Assembly (NCBI GenBank): GCA_012513625.1
Contig: JAAZBW010000091.1
Span: forward strand, 1 to 6,615
DNA length: 6,615 bases
DNA from: Actinomycetales bacterium
GTDB taxonomy: Bacteria > Actinomycetota > Actinomycetes > Actinomycetales > Actinomycetaceae
Direction: 5' to 3'
The notes under the pieces are model-generated. The model was not told the DNA's origin. It did not search any database and saw nothing but the letters and a program-made list of their open reading frames with translations. The position numbers and the translations under genes were made by a program. Within the stretch, counting starts at the first letter, position 1; the number at the start of each line of letters is the position of its first letter. This document shows positions 5,352 through 6,615 of the stretch, piece after piece.

Positions 5352-5933
5352 CTAGAGCAGGGTCCACCACGTGGCAATGGCGGCACCCGCGATGAGGAAC
5401 GGACCGAACGGGATGTGGCTGGTCCGGGTGGCCTTCTTCAGGGCCATGAGGACGAGGGCGTACAGCCCCCCCACCAGGAAAGCGGCCATCACGAAGACCA
5501 CGGGGCCCGTGGGATGCAGCCAGCCGGTCCACAGGCCGAGGATCGCACCCAGCTTCACGTCCCCGAGGCCGAGTCCGCCCGCGGCCACCACCGCCAGCAC
5601 GAGGAAGACGAGCGCCACCCCGATCGCACCGGCCAGCGCGGACCACAGGCCGTGGACACCGAATGGGCGCACCAGCAGGATGTGGGCGGCGAGGCCCCCG
5701 AGGAGGGGGTACTGGATCCGATCCGGAAGCCGGTGGCTGCGGATGTCGATGTCCGCGAGCACCCCGAGGCAGGCGCCGAGGACGAGGCCGGGGATGAGGT
5801 GCCACCAGCTGAGGGTGAGACTCGCGGGGCTCGCCCGGCCACCCGCCGTCGACGGGCCTCCTGCGAGGGCGCCGCCGATCCCGAAGGCGAGCGCGAGCAC
5901 CAGGGCGAGGAGGATGCCGCGCCGGGAGGTCAT
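5352..5933 (-). CDS. type IV prepilin peptidase, short A24 family membrane protein
   Basis: This is an aspartyl protease of the inner membrane that cleaves the leader of type IV (Flp/Tad or competence) prepilins. The 193 residues are mostly hydrophobic. There is an N-terminal membrane segment (about 7-25), then segments near 46-60, 76-90, 98-118, 126-138, 144-165 and 178-192. The first catalytic aspartate lies in LADIDIRSHRLPDRI (D61 or D63). The second is D125 in GLGLGDVKLG, the family's GxGDxK motif. PFGPFLIAGA near the end is also typical. It lacks the N-terminal methyltransferase domain and Cys motifs of proteobacterial PilD, as is common in actinobacteria. The ATG overlaps the mltG stop (ATGA). 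No pilin or pilus assembly gene is in the window, so its substrates must be encoded elsewhere. A gene of this type also lies near aroE and mltG in mycobacteria. Confidence 0.93.
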   Translation of the reverse strand: MTSRRGILLALVLALAFGIGGALAGGPSTAGGRASPASLTLSWWHLIPGLVLGACLGVLADIDIRSHRLPDRIQYPLLGGLAAHILLVRPFGVHGLWSALAGAIGVALVFLVLAVVAAGGLGLGDVKLGAILGLWTGWLHPTGPVVFVMAAFLVGGLYALVLMALKKATRTSHIPFGPFLIAGAAIATWWTLL

Positions 5934-6615
5934 GGAGACAGCTCTTCGTCCGCCTCGCCCATGCCGGGGACCTCACCGGTCTGGTGGTAGTCGGGATTCT
6001 CCTGGAGCCAGGCCCGGTACTCGTCGCGGTAGCCGAGGAACTCCTCATAGGTGGAGGCGAACCTGGTCTCCCCCGTGGCGAGGTTGACGGTCACGAAGTA
6101 GTTCCAGGTGCCCTCCGGCGGGTTCACCGTGGCCGTGAGGGCCTCCACGGAGGGCGTGCAGATGGGAGTGGGCGGCAGGCCCGGGTGCATGAAGGTGTTG
6201 TAGGGCGTGTCCACCTCCTTCTGCTCCTGGGTGATGAGCACGCCGTCGAGCCCGAGGCCGTAGAGGTTGACGGAGTCCATGCCGAGCATGCCCACGGTCT
6301 CGGGGTTCGTGGGTTCTGCGCGGTTGATGATCACACGGACCACCTTGCCGAAGTCCTGCGGCATGCCCTCACGCTGGGCGATCGAGGCCTTGATGAGGGA
6401 GGGCTGCCACTCCTCCGGGGGGATGCTGAGGGCCTCGAGAGTCTGGACGGTCTCCTGGACCATGAGGCGCAGGATGCCCGTGGTGTCCGAGTTGGGGGGA
6501 ACGATGTAGGTCTGGGCGCCGAGCCAGCCCTCCGGGTTGCCGCCCGCCTCATCGGGGAGTCCATAGGACGCCGTGTCCGCCGCGGCTGCCCGGACGTCCT
6601 CCACGGGGATGTCCA
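5930..6615 (-). CDS. mltG: endolytic transglycosylase MltG, C-terminal part (start lies beyond the right edge)
   Basis: MltG (YceG family) is a membrane-anchored enzyme that cuts nascent glycan strands and is thought to end their elongation. The last 227 codons are visible, and the frame is open to the edge of the window. The segment KASIAQRE has the Glu that aligns with the proposed catalytic Glu of the family (ASIVxxE). It is followed by VVRVIINR, then LGMDSVNLYG in place of the common LQTDxTVxYG, and DTPYNTFMHPGLPPTPI, a strong family signature. WNYFVTVNLATGETRFA and a charged Pro-containing tail end the protein. The N-terminal cytoplasmic part, membrane anchor and LysM-like region are not in the window. 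Its stop codon overlaps the prepilin peptidase start by 4 nt. aroE, which follows mltG in mycobacteria, is absent at this junction. Confidence 0.95.
   Translation of the reverse strand, partial: DIPVEDVRAAAADTASYGLPDEAGGNPEGWLGAQTYIVPPNSDTTGILRLMVQETVQTLEALSIPPEEWQPSLIKASIAQREGMPQDFGKVVRVIINRAEPTNPETVGMLGMDSVNLYGLGLDGVLITQEQKEVDTPYNTFMHPGLPPTPICTPSVEALTATVNPPEGTWNYFVTVNLATGETRFASTYEEFLGYRDEYRAWLQENPDYHQTGEVPGMGEADEELSP

Noticed and set aside
4665..5990. A 441-codon plus-strand open frame across aroC and the prepilin peptidase
   Set aside because: It lies opposite two well-supported minus-strand genes, has low-complexity Arg/Pro/Ala composition with no recognisable motif, and is the usual by-product of GC-rich third positions.
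6370..6400. Loss of the catalytic Glu in MltG because KASIAQRE has Gln where many homologues have Glu
   Set aside because: Related proteins vary between Glu and Gln at that position. The Glu three residues after Ile (SIAQRE) is, as far as I can recall, the conserved one and is present.

Overview
The window is a compact, GC-rich block of housekeeping genes, all on the minus strand, so the genes read from high to low coordinates. High GC at third codon positions, frequent GTG starts, 1- and 4-nt gene overlaps and an EF-P with a PGKGP loop all indicate an actinobacterium. The order mltG, prepilin peptidase, aroC, aroK-like, efp, nusB, pyrR, pyrB, pyrC suggests Micrococcales, possibly Micrococcaceae. 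The species cannot be named from the sequence alone.

In transcription order there are three modules. (1) 6615 down to 3627: the 3' end of mltG (cell-wall transglycosylase), a short type IV prepilin peptidase, aroC (chorismate synthase) and an aroK-type P-loop kinase. mltG/peptidase and aroC/aroK-like overlap by 4 nt. (2) After a 96-bp gap with a GC-only hairpin and a possible promoter come efp (elongation factor P) and nusB (antitermination factor), 1 nt apart on the preferred nusB start. (3) After a 73-nt leader with a recognisable PyrR-binding RNA hairpin come pyrR, pyrB and pyrC. They overlap by 1 and 4 nt and encode the regulator and two early enzymes of UMP synthesis. pyrC runs off the left edge.

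Most of this is conserved core genome. Three things stand out. The shikimate-kinase homologue keeps its ATP-binding loop but has lost most of the residues that bind shikimate. aroB and aroE, which sit in this neighbourhood in mycobacteria, are both absent here while aroC is intact. NusB carries a C-terminal tail of nearly 90 residues built on a 7-residue (21-bp) repeat. The pyr leader contains a full match to the core consensus of PyrR-binding loops directly next to the pyrR ribosome binding site, which points to feedback control of translation by PyrR and UMP. I found no RNA genes, CRISPR arrays, insertion sequences or plus-strand genes.
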